From a virus, in the IMG/VR virus record IMGVR_UViG_3300030110_004759, positions 1 through 26,758 of that record: a stretch of DNA of 26,758 nt. One strand, 5' to 3'. Positions 20,744 through 26,758 of this stretch are shown in pieces. Made by a program: the position numbers and the translations under genes. The notes under the pieces were generated by a model, which had not been told where the DNA came from, made no database searches, and saw only the letters and a list, made by a program, of their open reading frames with translations. The first letter of the stretch is position 1, and each line of letters opens with the position of its first letter.

Positions 20744-20814
20744 TATTAACAAATTGTAATTGCAAGCTCGTACCTCGCCAGTCGCACAAGCTCAATTACA
20801 ATTATGTTATATGC
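20744..20814 (-). repeat. attC-like recombination site D (follows gene 20823-21092)
   Basis: On the minus strand: GCATATAAC (20814-20806), then TTGTAATTG and AGCT, loop with GCGACTG and CGAGG, AGCT, a two-base bulge, CAATTACAA, TTTG, GTTAATA (20750-20744, sharing the terminal G). The nine-base stem is perfect. The bulge and the unpaired central loop mirror the extra-helical bases of attC sites. It is the close relative of site A. Confidence 0.65.
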
Positions 20815-20822
20815 AATTAAAT

Positions 20823-21092
20823 TCACATTACGTCTTTTATGGGAGCATCTCTTCGTATAGTTGCGAAATTATCATTAACTAATTTATTAATAGACTCATA
20901 GTTTTTAGGGGATTTTCCACCATTGAACCATTCAACATAATATTCATTAGAATCTTTTATTATCTCCCCTTCCCATTCAACACCATCAGCAAAAAAATCA
21001 ATATGGTAGCCAGTATTATGCGAATTATCACCCCTATCTAAATCAACATCTGTAGTAACCAAATAAATGCTGTAACAAAATAATATATTCAT
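20823..21092 (-). CDS. Hypothetical cassette-borne protein, 89 aa
   Basis: The protein starts MNILFCYSIYLVTTDVDLD and has an acidic beta-rich core (GYHIDFFADGVEWEGEIIKD) followed by a helix. It is flanked by attC-like sites C and D. The unit's 5' end, GTTATATGC (21130-21122), is the exact nine-base reverse complement of the first box of the site after it, GCATATAAC. That is the hallmark of an integron cassette: the two halves form one complete site in the excised circle. Function unknown. Confidence 0.65.
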   Translation of the reverse strand: MNILFCYSIYLVTTDVDLDRGDNSHNTGYHIDFFADGVEWEGEIIKDSNEYYVEWFNGGKSPKNYESINKLVNDNFATIRRDAPIKDVM

Positions 21093-21121
21093 CTTAATTA
21101 AATTTTACTATTTAACAAAAA

Positions 21122-21180
21122 GCATATAACAACGTATATGCAGTCATTCGTACCTCACGCCTCATATACAAGCGTTACCT
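21122..21180 (-). repeat. attC-like recombination site C (precedes gene 20823-21092)
   Basis: The minus strand reads GGTAAC (ending the box at 21174), GCTT, GTATATG, a 22-base centre containing TGAGGTACGA, CATATAC, GTT and GTTATATGC. GTATATG/CATATAC is a perfect 7-base stem and TAAC/GTTA close the ends. It lies about 60 bases after the stop of the 162-aa gene. The owner cassette of its first half (CTAGGTAAC) was not identified. Confidence 0.6.
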
Positions 21181-21239
21181 AGATCTTAATGCTAAACAAG
21201 CGATTAAGAATTTTAATATTAAGAATACTATAAAGTAAA

Positions 21240-21728
21240 TCATGATTCTTTGATTTGAATAATTCCTAAGTCACTTTCGTAATTAAATCTTTCGCATTCT
21301 GTTGGTATGTTGATTGGGGGTATATATCCTGCGTGTATTGTTATTACTTCTCCGTTGAATACGTATGCTATACCTTTACCTCTTAAGTATTCTTTAGGAG
21401 TACCTTCTGGCATCACAGCGTATCCTTCATTAATAAAACCGATAGGGTTTTGTTTGAAGAAGTGAACCATTTCTTCTCTGAAGTTTGCTTGTTGTTTTCT
21501 TTGATGGCTTAAATTTCCTAGCCATGTTTTAATTATTTTCTTGATGGTCATTTTTGCTGTTGTATAGGTTTTAGATCTTCTGATTAATGGGTTAATTTGT
21601 ATCCCTTTATCATTTATCAACACACCTACGTTCATCATTTTGTCGATGTCTTTTTGTTGGTCCAGGTGTTGTTGTGAATTTTTTTTAATTGTGAGTCCTT
21701 GTTTGAACTCTTGAAATAAGTTTTCCAT
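21240..21728 (-). CDS. Hypothetical protein, 162 aa
   Basis: The first 90 residues are helical and basic (TTAKMTIKKIIKTWLGNLSH); the second half is strand-rich with turns (FINEGYAVMPEGTPKEY, GEVITIHAGYIPPINIP). No catalytic or metal motif was seen. It lies just downstream of the 47-aa membrane protein gene and upstream of attC-like site C, at the end of the early run of small genes. Function unknown. Confidence 0.6.
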   Translation of the reverse strand: MENLFQEFKQGLTIKKNSQQHLDQQKDIDKMMNVGVLINDKGIQINPLIRRSKTYTTAKMTIKKIIKTWLGNLSHQRKQQANFREEMVHFFKQNPIGFINEGYAVMPEGTPKEYLRGKGIAYVFNGEVITIHAGYIPPINIPTECERFNYESDLGIIQIKES

Positions 21729-21733
21729 GATAT

Positions 21734-21877
21734 TTATTTTAGGTATAATCGTTTGTATAATTTGTAGCTTGATATGTAACTAATTGTGCAAGCTCCGAGG
21801 AACATCCATATATTAAATAAGAATGGAGCAGAGATTGTTGATGTTAGCCATATTGCTATTAGAATGTTGTTAGTCAT
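21734..21877 (-). CDS. Membrane microprotein, 47 aa
   Basis: ATG 21877 overlaps the end of the upstream gene by eight bases; stop at 21734, five bases before the 162-aa gene. Residues 4-18 (ILIAIWLTSTISAPF) and 20-38 (FNIWMFLGACTISYISSY) are hydrophobic, and the C-terminus is basic (KLYKRLYLK), a two-helix inner-membrane hairpin with the tail inside. Early membrane microproteins may modify host physiology or exclusion. No family recognised. Confidence 0.55.
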   Translation of the reverse strand: MTNNILIAIWLTSTISAPFLFNIWMFLGACTISYISSYKLYKRLYLK

Positions 21878-22028
21878 AAGCTTTCCAATTTAGTACTCTT
21901 CTGACATCGTGTCCTTCTATTTCTAGTAGTGTTTTAATGTCGTAATAAGATTGTTGTTTTTTTGTTTTAATTACTTCCCATTTCCTTTTGAATGAGCTGT
22001 CTATAAATTTAATAACAAAGGTTTTCAT
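21870..22028 (-). CDS. Small basic hypothetical protein, 52 aa
   Basis: ATG 22028 is chosen over an in-frame start at 22079 because the repeated TAAATGTG promoter motif lies at 22052-22035, just upstream of 22028, and the earlier start would translate through it. The product starts MKTFVIKFIDSSFKRKWEV and has a helix ending VLNWKAYD. Basic, no cysteine motif. Function unknown. Confidence 0.55.
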   Translation of the reverse strand: MKTFVIKFIDSSFKRKWEVIKTKKQQSYYDIKTLLEIEGHDVRRVLNWKAYD

Positions 22029-22034
22029 ATTGAG

Positions 22035-22052
22035 TGTCACACATTTATTATA
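22035..22052 (-). promoter_or_regulatory. Early-promoter repeat, copy before 22028
   Basis: Minus strand TATAATAAATGTGTGACA. It overlaps the stop codon of the 79-aa gene and ends seven bases before the next ATG. Compared with the other copies it carries TGTGTGAC rather than TGTGTAAC, and lacks the conserved A-rich leader. Confidence 0.5.
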
Positions 22053-22287
22053 GTTCACAAAAAACAACATTACTTTCATCTGTCATAACACAGTATAACT
22101 CTTCATCATTTTTAGACAATATAATATGCTTAGGCTCTTCGTAATCTTCTTCTTCTCCTATTGTGTATCCTTCTGTGTAGCAATACAATTCAAAATGTTC
22201 GTTTATTTTTATTGTTTCACCCCTTTGAATGTTGTTTACCATTTCAAAAGTTATTTTTTCGATTGCTTTTTCTTCTAAGTTTTCCAT
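22048..22287 (-). CDS. Acidic hypothetical protein, 79 aa
   Basis: A strongly acidic small protein: helical N-terminus (MENLEEKAIEKITFEMVNN), then strands (FELYCYTEGYTIGEEEDYEE) and a C-terminal LYCVMTDESNVVFCEL. Four cysteines are not in zinc spacing. Preceded by a full copy of the promoter/leader repeat (22288-22322). Early acidic phage proteins often inhibit host enzymes, but no specific link is visible. Confidence 0.6.
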   Translation of the reverse strand: MENLEEKAIEKITFEMVNNIQRGETIKINEHFELYCYTEGYTIGEEEDYEEPKHIILSKNDEELYCVMTDESNVVFCEL

Positions 22288-22322
22288 GACTGTTTGTTTT
22301 TAAGGTTACACATTTATTATTA
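22288..22322 (-). promoter_or_regulatory. Early-promoter/leader repeat, copy before 22287
   Basis: Minus strand core TAATAAATGTGTAACC followed by TTAAAAACAAACAGTC and the ATG. One base differs from the three identical leaders further upstream (AGTC for AATC). TAAATGTG would be the -7 element. Confidence 0.6.
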
Positions 22323-22859
22323 GGCTCTATAATATATAAGAGCCTTTATCCTATCACATATTGATTGTTCTAGTTCAGAAGCCAGGTCATATCCGTTATT
22401 GCCTAAATTACCTAAACATCCGATTGAAAATATATTAAAATAATACTCAGGGGCTAGGGTTTCGTATAACCCTTCGTTAATTTTTCTTGATACAATAGAT
22501 ACATCTATTTTTTGACATTGTTCAAATTCTCCTACGCCTTCAGCTTTTATTGTTTTGTACATTTCAAAGCTAACTTTAACGTGGTTCTTGCCTTGTGTAA
22601 ATTCAGGAAATGGAATCCTGTGTCTGTTATTATCTATCCAATCAAAGTCACATCCTTCAATATCGGCTTCTGTTATTTTAGAATATATTTTACTGATTGT
22701 TTCTCTTAGTATGTCTTCAAACTGGTTAAGAATAGTTTTATTGATCTTGTTAGCATTTGCTTTTTTCTGTTCAATTTCTGAATGAGTTTTAGAAATTATT
22801 GTGAAGATGTTGTCACTTGCAACATCCTGTTCGTCAAATTTTAAAATTACTGTTTTCAT
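22320..22859 (-). CDS. Hypothetical protein, 179 aa
   Basis: N-terminal strand (MKTVILKFDEQDVASDNIF), a long helical middle (about 25-70), then HRIPFPEFTQGKNHVKVSF and a C-terminal part with NIFSIGCLGNLGNNGYDLA and helix ELEQSICDRIKALIYYRA. No motif recognised. Leader ACAAACAATC before the ATG matches the repeat's 3' part, but the promoter core is absent, so it is probably co-transcribed with the 150-aa gene 11 bases upstream. Confidence 0.6.
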   Translation of the reverse strand: MKTVILKFDEQDVASDNIFTIISKTHSEIEQKKANANKINKTILNQFEDILRETISKIYSKITEADIEGCDFDWIDNNRHRIPFPEFTQGKNHVKVSFEMYKTIKAEGVGEFEQCQKIDVSIVSRKINEGLYETLAPEYYFNIFSIGCLGNLGNNGYDLASELEQSICDRIKALIYYRA

Positions 22860-22870
22860 GATTGTTTGTT

Positions 22871-23323
22871 TTATTTGGTTCTAATAATAATTATATCGTT
22901 TAATGTTGCTCTATCTGAAATATCTAGTTCGTGTATTTCATTTATTTCCTCTTGTTCGTATCCATTACTAAATGTGAAATGTTCTATACCTTCTTCTCTT
23001 GTTTCTGCATTGTATGTAGGAGGAGACCAAGACACTTTAAACTCTTTTTTTTGATATTCTTTAATGAATCTGATAACGGATTCAATAGAGTATAGGCTAG
23101 TTCTTTTTTGTTTCAACCCTGAATCTATGTCTACCACAAAGAAAGACCATTCTTCGTTCTCGAAGTCATCTTTATCTGAGTTAGGGAAATAGACTGATAG
23201 ATCATATTTCTCGTTGTGAATAGAGTCACAGGCATCATTAGCCCATGAACTGTCTGTAAATCCTTCTATTTCTTTTTGTATTTGTTCAAAATACTTTTCT
23301 GATTTTTTTGGTGAATGTATCAT
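22871..23323 (-). CDS. Acidic hypothetical protein, 150 aa
   Basis: An acidic protein with WANDACDSIHNEKYDLSVYF, EEWSFFVVDIDSG and a C-terminal ISDRATLNDIIIIRTK. The D-A-C-D-S-I and F-F-V-V-D patterns recall small phage or plasmid proteins of unknown role, but I cannot name a family. The ATG is preceded by a full promoter/leader repeat (23324-23359). It starts the two-gene unit that includes the 179-aa gene. Confidence 0.6.
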   Translation of the reverse strand: MIHSPKKSEKYFEQIQKEIEGFTDSSWANDACDSIHNEKYDLSVYFPNSDKDDFENEEWSFFVVDIDSGLKQKRTSLYSIESVIRFIKEYQKKEFKVSWSPPTYNAETREEGIEHFTFSNGYEQEEINEIHELDISDRATLNDIIIIRTK

Positions 23324-23359
23324 GATTGTTTGTTTTTAAGGTTACACATTTATTATTAG
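23324..23359 (-). promoter_or_regulatory. Early-promoter/leader repeat, copy before 23323
   Basis: Minus strand core TAATAAATGTGTAACC and leader TTAAAAACAAACAATC, directly abutting the ATG; identical over at least 32 bases to the copies at 23617 and 24363. It overlaps the stop of the upstream gene. Confidence 0.7.
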
Positions 23360-23616
23360 CAACAATTACATTCATTCCAATTTTTACCATTACGGCAAGT
23401 GAGTCCCATAAGAGAAGCAACGAATAGATATTCGTCAGTTCCAAAACAGTAGTATATATCTATACCGTTCACCGTGTCTTCATATTGGATATTTGAAATT
23501 GTTTGTTCGTTGTAGTCTACTTCAGTCCAATCAAGGCTTTTAGCGTACTTTTTAGCTTTTTCAATTCCTTCGTATCCTTGGATACTTGCTTCAAAAAATT
23601 CTTCTGTAACTTTCAT
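23356..23616 (-). CDS. Acidic hypothetical protein, 86 aa
   Basis: Small acidic protein: helix (EEFFEASIQGYEGIEKAKKY), strand (NGIDIYYCFGTDEYLFVASL) and a cysteine-rich end (LTCRNGKNWNECNCC) with C-x8-C-x-C-C, possibly a metal or disulfide site. No family known to me. Its own promoter/leader repeat precedes it (23617-23652), making it an independently transcribed early gene. Confidence 0.6.
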   Translation of the reverse strand: MKVTEEFFEASIQGYEGIEKAKKYAKSLDWTEVDYNEQTISNIQYEDTVNGIDIYYCFGTDEYLFVASLMGLTCRNGKNWNECNCC

Positions 23617-23652
23617 GATTGTTTGTTTTTAAGGTTACACATTTATTATTAG
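23617..23652 (-). promoter_or_regulatory. Early-promoter/leader repeat, copy before 23616
   Basis: Minus strand core TAATAAATGTGTAACC and leader TTAAAAACAAACAATC next to the ATG; same sequence as the copies at 23324 and 24363, and overlapping the upstream stop codon. Confidence 0.7.
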
Positions 23653-24362
23653 TAAATACAAGGATCTTCCATTATCATTAATTCAACTTCCCATCCTTCA
23701 TTAGGTTTTACATTCTCTTCTAGCCAATCATTGTCAACATATTCGTATGAACCGTCTTCATGATTGTATAAACTAATTTCATTAGCGTATTTAATATCTA
23801 TGGATAGGTTTTCACGTTTGTTATTATATAGTGTGTGTTCTACAAAACCAGTCAAAAAGCCTTCTAGCTTGAATAGTTGTACATCTGAGTATCCACCTCT
23901 GACATCAGCACCTAGATGAAGCTGTAATAATACGTATGGTTCACCGTCTATAGTAACCCGTTGACCTTGGAATACGTGGTCTGTGTTGTTTTCTTCGTTG
24001 TAAGTGTTCCATTGTTCACCTTTGAACTCTACTTCATAATACTCTGAAAAAGTCGCTATATGGTCCTCTAAATCGTTTTCTTCTACTTCTCCTGCCCAAT
24101 GTATATTGTTTTCACGTAGGTATTCGTTTACAGATTCACACACTTCGTCATATTCTAATACTTTTTTGAAGTAATGGTAAGTGTTTACGGTTGCGTATTG
24201 GAATTTATCGTCCCAATATTCTATAGTGGCTTCAGGTTCTGACTCAAAGTCACGTTCTTGATTTCTTTGCCATGCTCTTCCATCAGTTCCACCACTATCT
24301 AAAAAGTGTTTTCCTGTGTTTTCTGTGAAGAGTTCTTGTAATACTTGTTCTATTGTTTTCAT
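23649..24362 (-). CDS. Acidic conserved phage protein, 237 aa
   Basis: A very acidic protein with the N-terminal motif GKHFLDSGGTDGRAWQRNQ (17-35), which I recognise as recurring (H-F-L-D-S-G-G-x-x-G-R-x-W-x-R-N-Q) in phage and plasmid proteins of unknown function. Later segments include YVLLQLHLGADVRGGYSDV and EGWEVELMIMEDPCIY. Overall charge would suit a DNA mimic or inhibitor of a host DNA-binding enzyme, but this is speculation. It has its own promoter/leader repeat (24363-24395). Confidence 0.65.
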   Translation of the reverse strand: MKTIEQVLQELFTENTGKHFLDSGGTDGRAWQRNQERDFESEPEATIEYWDDKFQYATVNTYHYFKKVLEYDEVCESVNEYLRENNIHWAGEVEENDLEDHIATFSEYYEVEFKGEQWNTYNEENNTDHVFQGQRVTIDGEPYVLLQLHLGADVRGGYSDVQLFKLEGFLTGFVEHTLYNNKRENLSIDIKYANEISLYNHEDGSYEYVDNDWLEENVKPNEGWEVELMIMEDPCIY

Positions 24363-24395
24363 GATTGTTTGTTTTTAAGGTTACACATTTATTAT
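24363..24395 (-). promoter_or_regulatory. Early-promoter/leader repeat, copy before 24362
   Basis: Minus strand TATAATAAATGTGTAACC and leader TTAAAAACAAACAATC directly before the ATG. The core overlaps the stop of the 101-aa gene. The upstream flank differs from the other copies, so conservation is confined to the core plus leader. Confidence 0.7.
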
Positions 24396-24697
24396 AATGC
24401 AGGATGATCATCATTAACCACGTATATATGTACATGACTAGCATTTTTAGGTCGCCACTTACCCGTATAGTTTATGTTTACGTATTTCATTTCACTTCTA
24501 GACTCTACCCATTCCAAAACTTTATCTGCATCAGCGTAGTTTTTACAAGCCCATGCACATTTTGAACCACCTTTTCCTTTACCCCATCCAGACATAAATT
24601 TATCGGTGGCAGTGATCAGGATTTTGTGTGTTTCGAATTGTTGTTCTGTTCTGTCGTCAACTAATATAGTTTGACCGTTGTTGTACGTTGTTTCCAT
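24392..24697 (-). CDS. Conserved phage/plasmid protein, 101 aa
   Basis: The core ILITATDKFMSGWGKGKGG and VESRSEMKYVNINYTGKW matches a widespread small family (A-T-D-K-F-M-S-G-W-G ... R-x-S-E-M-K-Y-V-N-I) seen in many phages and plasmids, function unknown. WACKNYADADKVLEWV joins the two parts. A variant promoter with TATAAAGTGAACC lies in its 70-base leader. Family membership is by motif recall only. Confidence 0.7.
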   Translation of the reverse strand: METTYNNGQTILVDDRTEQQFETHKILITATDKFMSGWGKGKGGSKCAWACKNYADADKVLEWVESRSEMKYVNINYTGKWRPKNASHVHIYVVNDDHPAL

Positions 24698-24718
24698 TGT
24701 AATAGAATTTTATATTAT

Positions 24719-24734
24719 AGGTTCACTTTATAGG
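24719..24734 (-). promoter_or_regulatory. Variant early-promoter motif before 24697
   Basis: Minus strand CCTATAAAGTGAACCT resembles the TAAATGTGTAACCT core with two differences. It lies 22 bases before the ATG and forms part of a GTTCA...TGAAC hairpin. Weaker match than the other copies. Confidence 0.35.
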
Positions 24735-24767
24735 CTGAACAATTTACCTTTTACTAATATAGTTATT

Positions 24768-24992
24768 TTATTTTGTACTGACAATAGTAAAATCATTAAA
24801 GTTTGTTTTTATTATTAAATCTGTTCTGTTTTCTTGTATCCATTTTTTATACCAAGATTGTAAAAATTTCGGCGCAGGTTCTAAATCTCCAAAAGACCAA
24901 GATGTTCTGTCGTCGTTTTCTATATAGAATGTATCGTTTACTTTGTAAATTGGATTGTTTCTAAGATCTTTATATACTTCAAAGTTTTTCAT
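24768..24992 (-). CDS. Hypothetical protein, 74 aa
   Basis: ATG 24992 (MKNFEVYKDLRNNPIYKVN) is preferred to an in-frame ATG at 25028 because that one lies within the promoter motif AAATGTGCA. The product has a beta-rich start (PIYKVNDTFYIENDD), a W-rich middle (TSWSFGDLEPAPKFLQSWYK) and ends in a strand (NDFTIVSTK). No family recognised. Confidence 0.55.
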   Translation of the reverse strand: MKNFEVYKDLRNNPIYKVNDTFYIENDDRTSWSFGDLEPAPKFLQSWYKKWIQENRTDLIIKTNFNDFTIVSTK

Positions 24993-25020
24993 TTTGTTTG
25001 GGGTTTTAGTTTGTGCGACA

Positions 25021-25241
25021 TTGCACATTTAATATAGAAACCCTCTAAAGGTTCGAACTTTACAGGAGACACCATATAAAATTTGTCTGAGGGTTTTAGC
25101 TTTTTTGTTTATCATCGCTTGCAAGCTGTTAAACAATACGATTGCAATTTTCAGTTGATTGCTAACTATATATAGGTAAGGTGACACATTTAATATATGC
25201 CACCTTACAAGTATACCATATAAGAATACAGCATATAACAT
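25021..25241 (-). promoter_or_regulatory. Early control region with two TAAATGTG promoter copies
   Basis: Two copies of the motif occur on the minus strand: TATTAAATGTGCAA (25034-25021) and TATATTAAATGTGTCACC (25196-25179). Each is preceded, 15-45 bases upstream, by TTATATGGT (about 25074-25066 and 25225-25217), suggesting a duplicated promoter module. A 70-codon frame covers 25029-25241 but it would translate through the promoter copy and looks unlike protein, so it is not called as a gene. The two copies differ after TGTG (TCACC, CAATG). Confidence 0.5.
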
Positions 25242-25800
25242 AATAATTTATTTGTCTATACTTTTAGTTTTTTTCTAAACTGTTTTTTAAAACTATGGTT
25301 AACTGACACCATAAAGGTAATATTCACTTTTATAGCTTTTTACACAATATAGTTTGAATATTTAATTTTTTTCTCTTAGAGCTGTTTTAATCTAAGTCTA
25401 AAATTTTGATAGGAATTTTCAACCCCGTATTTAGTAACGGTCACAAACTGCCCATTTTTAAAGTATGCATCTAAACACTTTTGTTTGTGAAATTTTATTT
25501 CAAAGGATCACTTTTTAAACACGTATTAAAATTGGTTATTGTTAACACTATAAAAAGCCCGTAAAATGTTTTATTTAATATATGTTTTAAGCCCGTTTTA
25601 AATTTTGTTTTTTGTTAGTTAGCACTTTTTAAGGTATCGCTTTTACTATGTTGATACTGTAGCCAAAAAACAAAAGATAAAACAAGTTTTAAACTTTACA
25701 TTTTAACAAAAGAAACAAGGAACTTGTGTTTTTTTCTCATCAGTACGGCTTTAAACACTCTTAACCGTAGACTAGAGCTAAAAGCCCTAGTTTCGAATTT
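25242..25800. other. Long AT-rich leader/non-coding stretch
   Basis: No conventional gene was seen in 559 bases. It contains one start-less protein-like frame (25376-25498), a direct repeat AGCCCGT about 34 bases apart (25556 and 25590), an ATGGT/ACCAT hairpin (25293-25312), and CTAGAGCT/AGCCCTAG (25772-25790), a possible weak terminator after the 117-aa gene. Length and AT-richness would also suit a replication origin. Confidence 0.4.
25376..25498 (-). pseudogene. Protein-like frame without a normal start, 40 codons
   Basis: A minus-strand frame ending at TAA 25376 reads convincingly: KFHKQKCLDAYFKNGQFVTV, then TKYGVENSYQNFRLRLKQL. Upstream it closes at TGA after only three further codons, and no ATG, GTG or TTG precedes the protein-like part; ATA is at 25498. 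It may be a decayed gene, a gene with a non-standard start, or one affected by a sequencing error. No homologue is claimed. Confidence 0.3.
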
Positions 25801-26154
25801 TTAAGACTCCATAAATACTTTGAACTGTTCTAAAATATTGATTAAATCAGTTTTAAAGTTTTCGGGCTTTTTACGGTTAAAGCTTAATCCGTAAACTTTT
25901 GAATGTAAATTAAAAAGGGTTTTGATGTCATCAGTTAAAATATTTTTACCATCAATTAAAATATTAATTTTAGCACTCGTTTTAATTAGGGCAAATTTTC
26001 CCGTGACCTTTAAATCACAAACAGCGCAAAGCTTTTTTGTTACTTTATTAACTACTGTTGACACCTTGCAATTATCCGCAACATTAATTATTGCAACTGT
26101 TTGCGCTGTTAATTCACCTTTATTAGTGTTGTTTAATTCTATTGAAACTTTCAT
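25801..26154 (-). CDS. Hypothetical protein, 117 aa
   Basis: The first gene of the leftward early region in this window. N-terminal strands (MKVSIELNNTNKGELT, VAIINVADNCKVSTVV), a middle with KLCAVCDLKVTGKFALIK and INILIDGKN, and a helical lysine-rich end (KTDLINILEQFKVFME). Two C residues four apart (C43, C46) are too few for a finger. Long leader with promoter copy (26379-26400) and a palindrome (26296-26312). Immediate-early genes of phages often encode host-takeover factors; no family recognised. Confidence 0.6.
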   Translation of the reverse strand: MKVSIELNNTNKGELTAQTVAIINVADNCKVSTVVNKVTKKLCAVCDLKVTGKFALIKTSAKINILIDGKNILTDDIKTLFNLHSKVYGLSFNRKKPENFKTDLINILEQFKVFMES

Positions 26155-26295
26155 TTTTTTGATGCCCTATTAAGGGTCTTTATTAAATTTTGCCTTACTT
26201 GATACGGTGCAAAGCTTTACCGTTTTAACAAAGTACGTTTATATAAATGGATAAATCAAATAAAAATTAAACTTTTTTTTCAATTATCTTGTAAG

Positions 26296-26312
26296 TAGTT
26301 GATTATCAACTA
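26296..26312. promoter_or_regulatory. Perfect 17-base palindrome (operator candidate)
   Basis: TAGTTGAT-T-ATCAACTA, eight-base arms around one base, in the 230-base leader between the promoter copy at 26379-26400 and the 117-aa gene. Uninterrupted symmetry in an intergenic leader is typical of an operator for a dimeric repressor. Confidence 0.45.
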
Positions 26313-26378
26313 AATACATTTTATTAATAGTATTAAAAAACCCAGGTAAAAACTAATTAAATTTAAAAAAAAGGGTTT

Positions 26379-26400
26379 CAAGGTGACACATTTAGTAAAA
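26379..26400 (-). promoter_or_regulatory. Early-promoter motif, rightmost copy
   Basis: Minus strand ACTAAATGTGTCACCTTG matches the TAAATGTGT(A/C)ACCTT consensus of the other copies. It would drive the 117-aa gene with a leader of over 200 bases. Confidence 0.5.
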
Positions 26401-26758
26401 AGAAACAATAGTAATAATACTATATAAGATAGAGACAAAAGAAAAGGATAAAAGGAAAGATCTTTTAAAGTGATGGACTAAAAAAATAATATTGGATAGG
26501 ATTAAACAAAGCTTTTAAACAGATACAAAACTTTTTAAAACTATCTACGTTTTGAACTTTTCCCCAAACAGAAACAAAAACAAAGTTTTCTTACACGTTC
26601 GATTGAGTACATGTAAACAACTGATTAATAAACAGTTAAGCAATACAGGACCAAAACAAAAACAGTAAAGCGAAACGAAACAAAACCAAAAACGACCCCA
26701 CCCCCCAAAAGTTTTGCGACTCCCACAGGATCGCTACACCCCGTCGCACACCGCTATA

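Larger units (their letters stand above)
26155..26758. other. Leader and window-end non-coding region
   Basis: No gene was found in 604 bases. Present are the 17-base palindrome at 26296-26312, an early-promoter copy (26379-26400), a run AAACCC...GGGTTT on the minus strand just after the promoter (26337-26379) that could act as an attenuator, and from about 26570 on a plus strand made almost only of A and C. The last about 65 bases turn GC-rich. Confidence 0.5.

Noticed and set aside
22288-24395. Evenly recurring 32-36 base repeats that could suggest a CRISPR array
   Set aside because: The spacing is hundreds of bases and variable, each copy abuts a start codon, and genes fill the intervals; they are promoter/leader repeats.
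25029-25241. 70-codon minus-strand frame
   Set aside because: It runs through a promoter copy (25179-25196), its composition is not protein-like, and the region shows a duplicated promoter module; treated as regulatory DNA.

Overview
The window reads as part of a double-stranded DNA phage genome whose host is probably a marine flavobacterium (phylum Bacteroidota). The grounds are: very AT-rich DNA; no Shine-Dalgarno signals but A-rich leaders; a Bacteroidota-type P-II protein; an outer-membrane porin with a flavobacterial-looking signal peptide; and small basic proteins (20174-20703) typical of aquatic phages. No tRNA, rRNA or CRISPR array was seen. Family names come from motifs read by eye; no database search was possible.

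Layout. 1-2199 (+) is the end of the late region: the tail end of one gene, three small unknown genes, and a lysis cassette (two-TM holin-like protein, M15-type endolysin, 3-TM holin). From 2196 everything is on the minus strand. 2196-9722 is the replication/recombination block: HNH protein, YqaJ-type exonuclease, SSB with a DDDLPF tail, PrimPol-helicase, ERF-like annealing protein, ribbon-helix-helix protein, two zinc-ribbon microproteins and several unknowns. 9735-12457 is an auxiliary metabolic operon in the order glnB (P-II), amt (ammonium channel), BBP2-like porin, closed by a strong bidirectional terminator. 12507-13563 holds small genes.

13579-15463 is an array of one-gene units separated by imperfect hairpins with the architecture of integron attC sites (TAAC...GTTA ends, inner complementary arms, gene stop touching the site). 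The units carry two related small proteins, a PAPS-reductase-like PP-loop protein and an unknown protein. A further unit (20823-21092) lies alone between two such sites. In three units the 5' end of the unit is the reverse complement of the start of the site following its own gene, as expected for an excisable circular cassette. No tyrosine integron integrase is in the window. 15465-18028 has a cytosine-methyltransferase-like protein, a GroES-like protein, small proteins and a serine recombinase. 18169-20703 has a winged-helix protein with no normal start codon, an unknown basic protein and the three basic microproteins. 21240-26154 is a run of small, often acidic early genes, several preceded by one near-identical promoter/leader repeat, upstream of which lie two long non-coding leader stretches.

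How it may work together (inference): early genes are fired from repeated TAAATGTG promoters; the replication block copies and recombines DNA; the porin-Amt-P-II set could raise ammonium supply to the infected cell; the cassette-like segment is a place where accessory genes are swapped.
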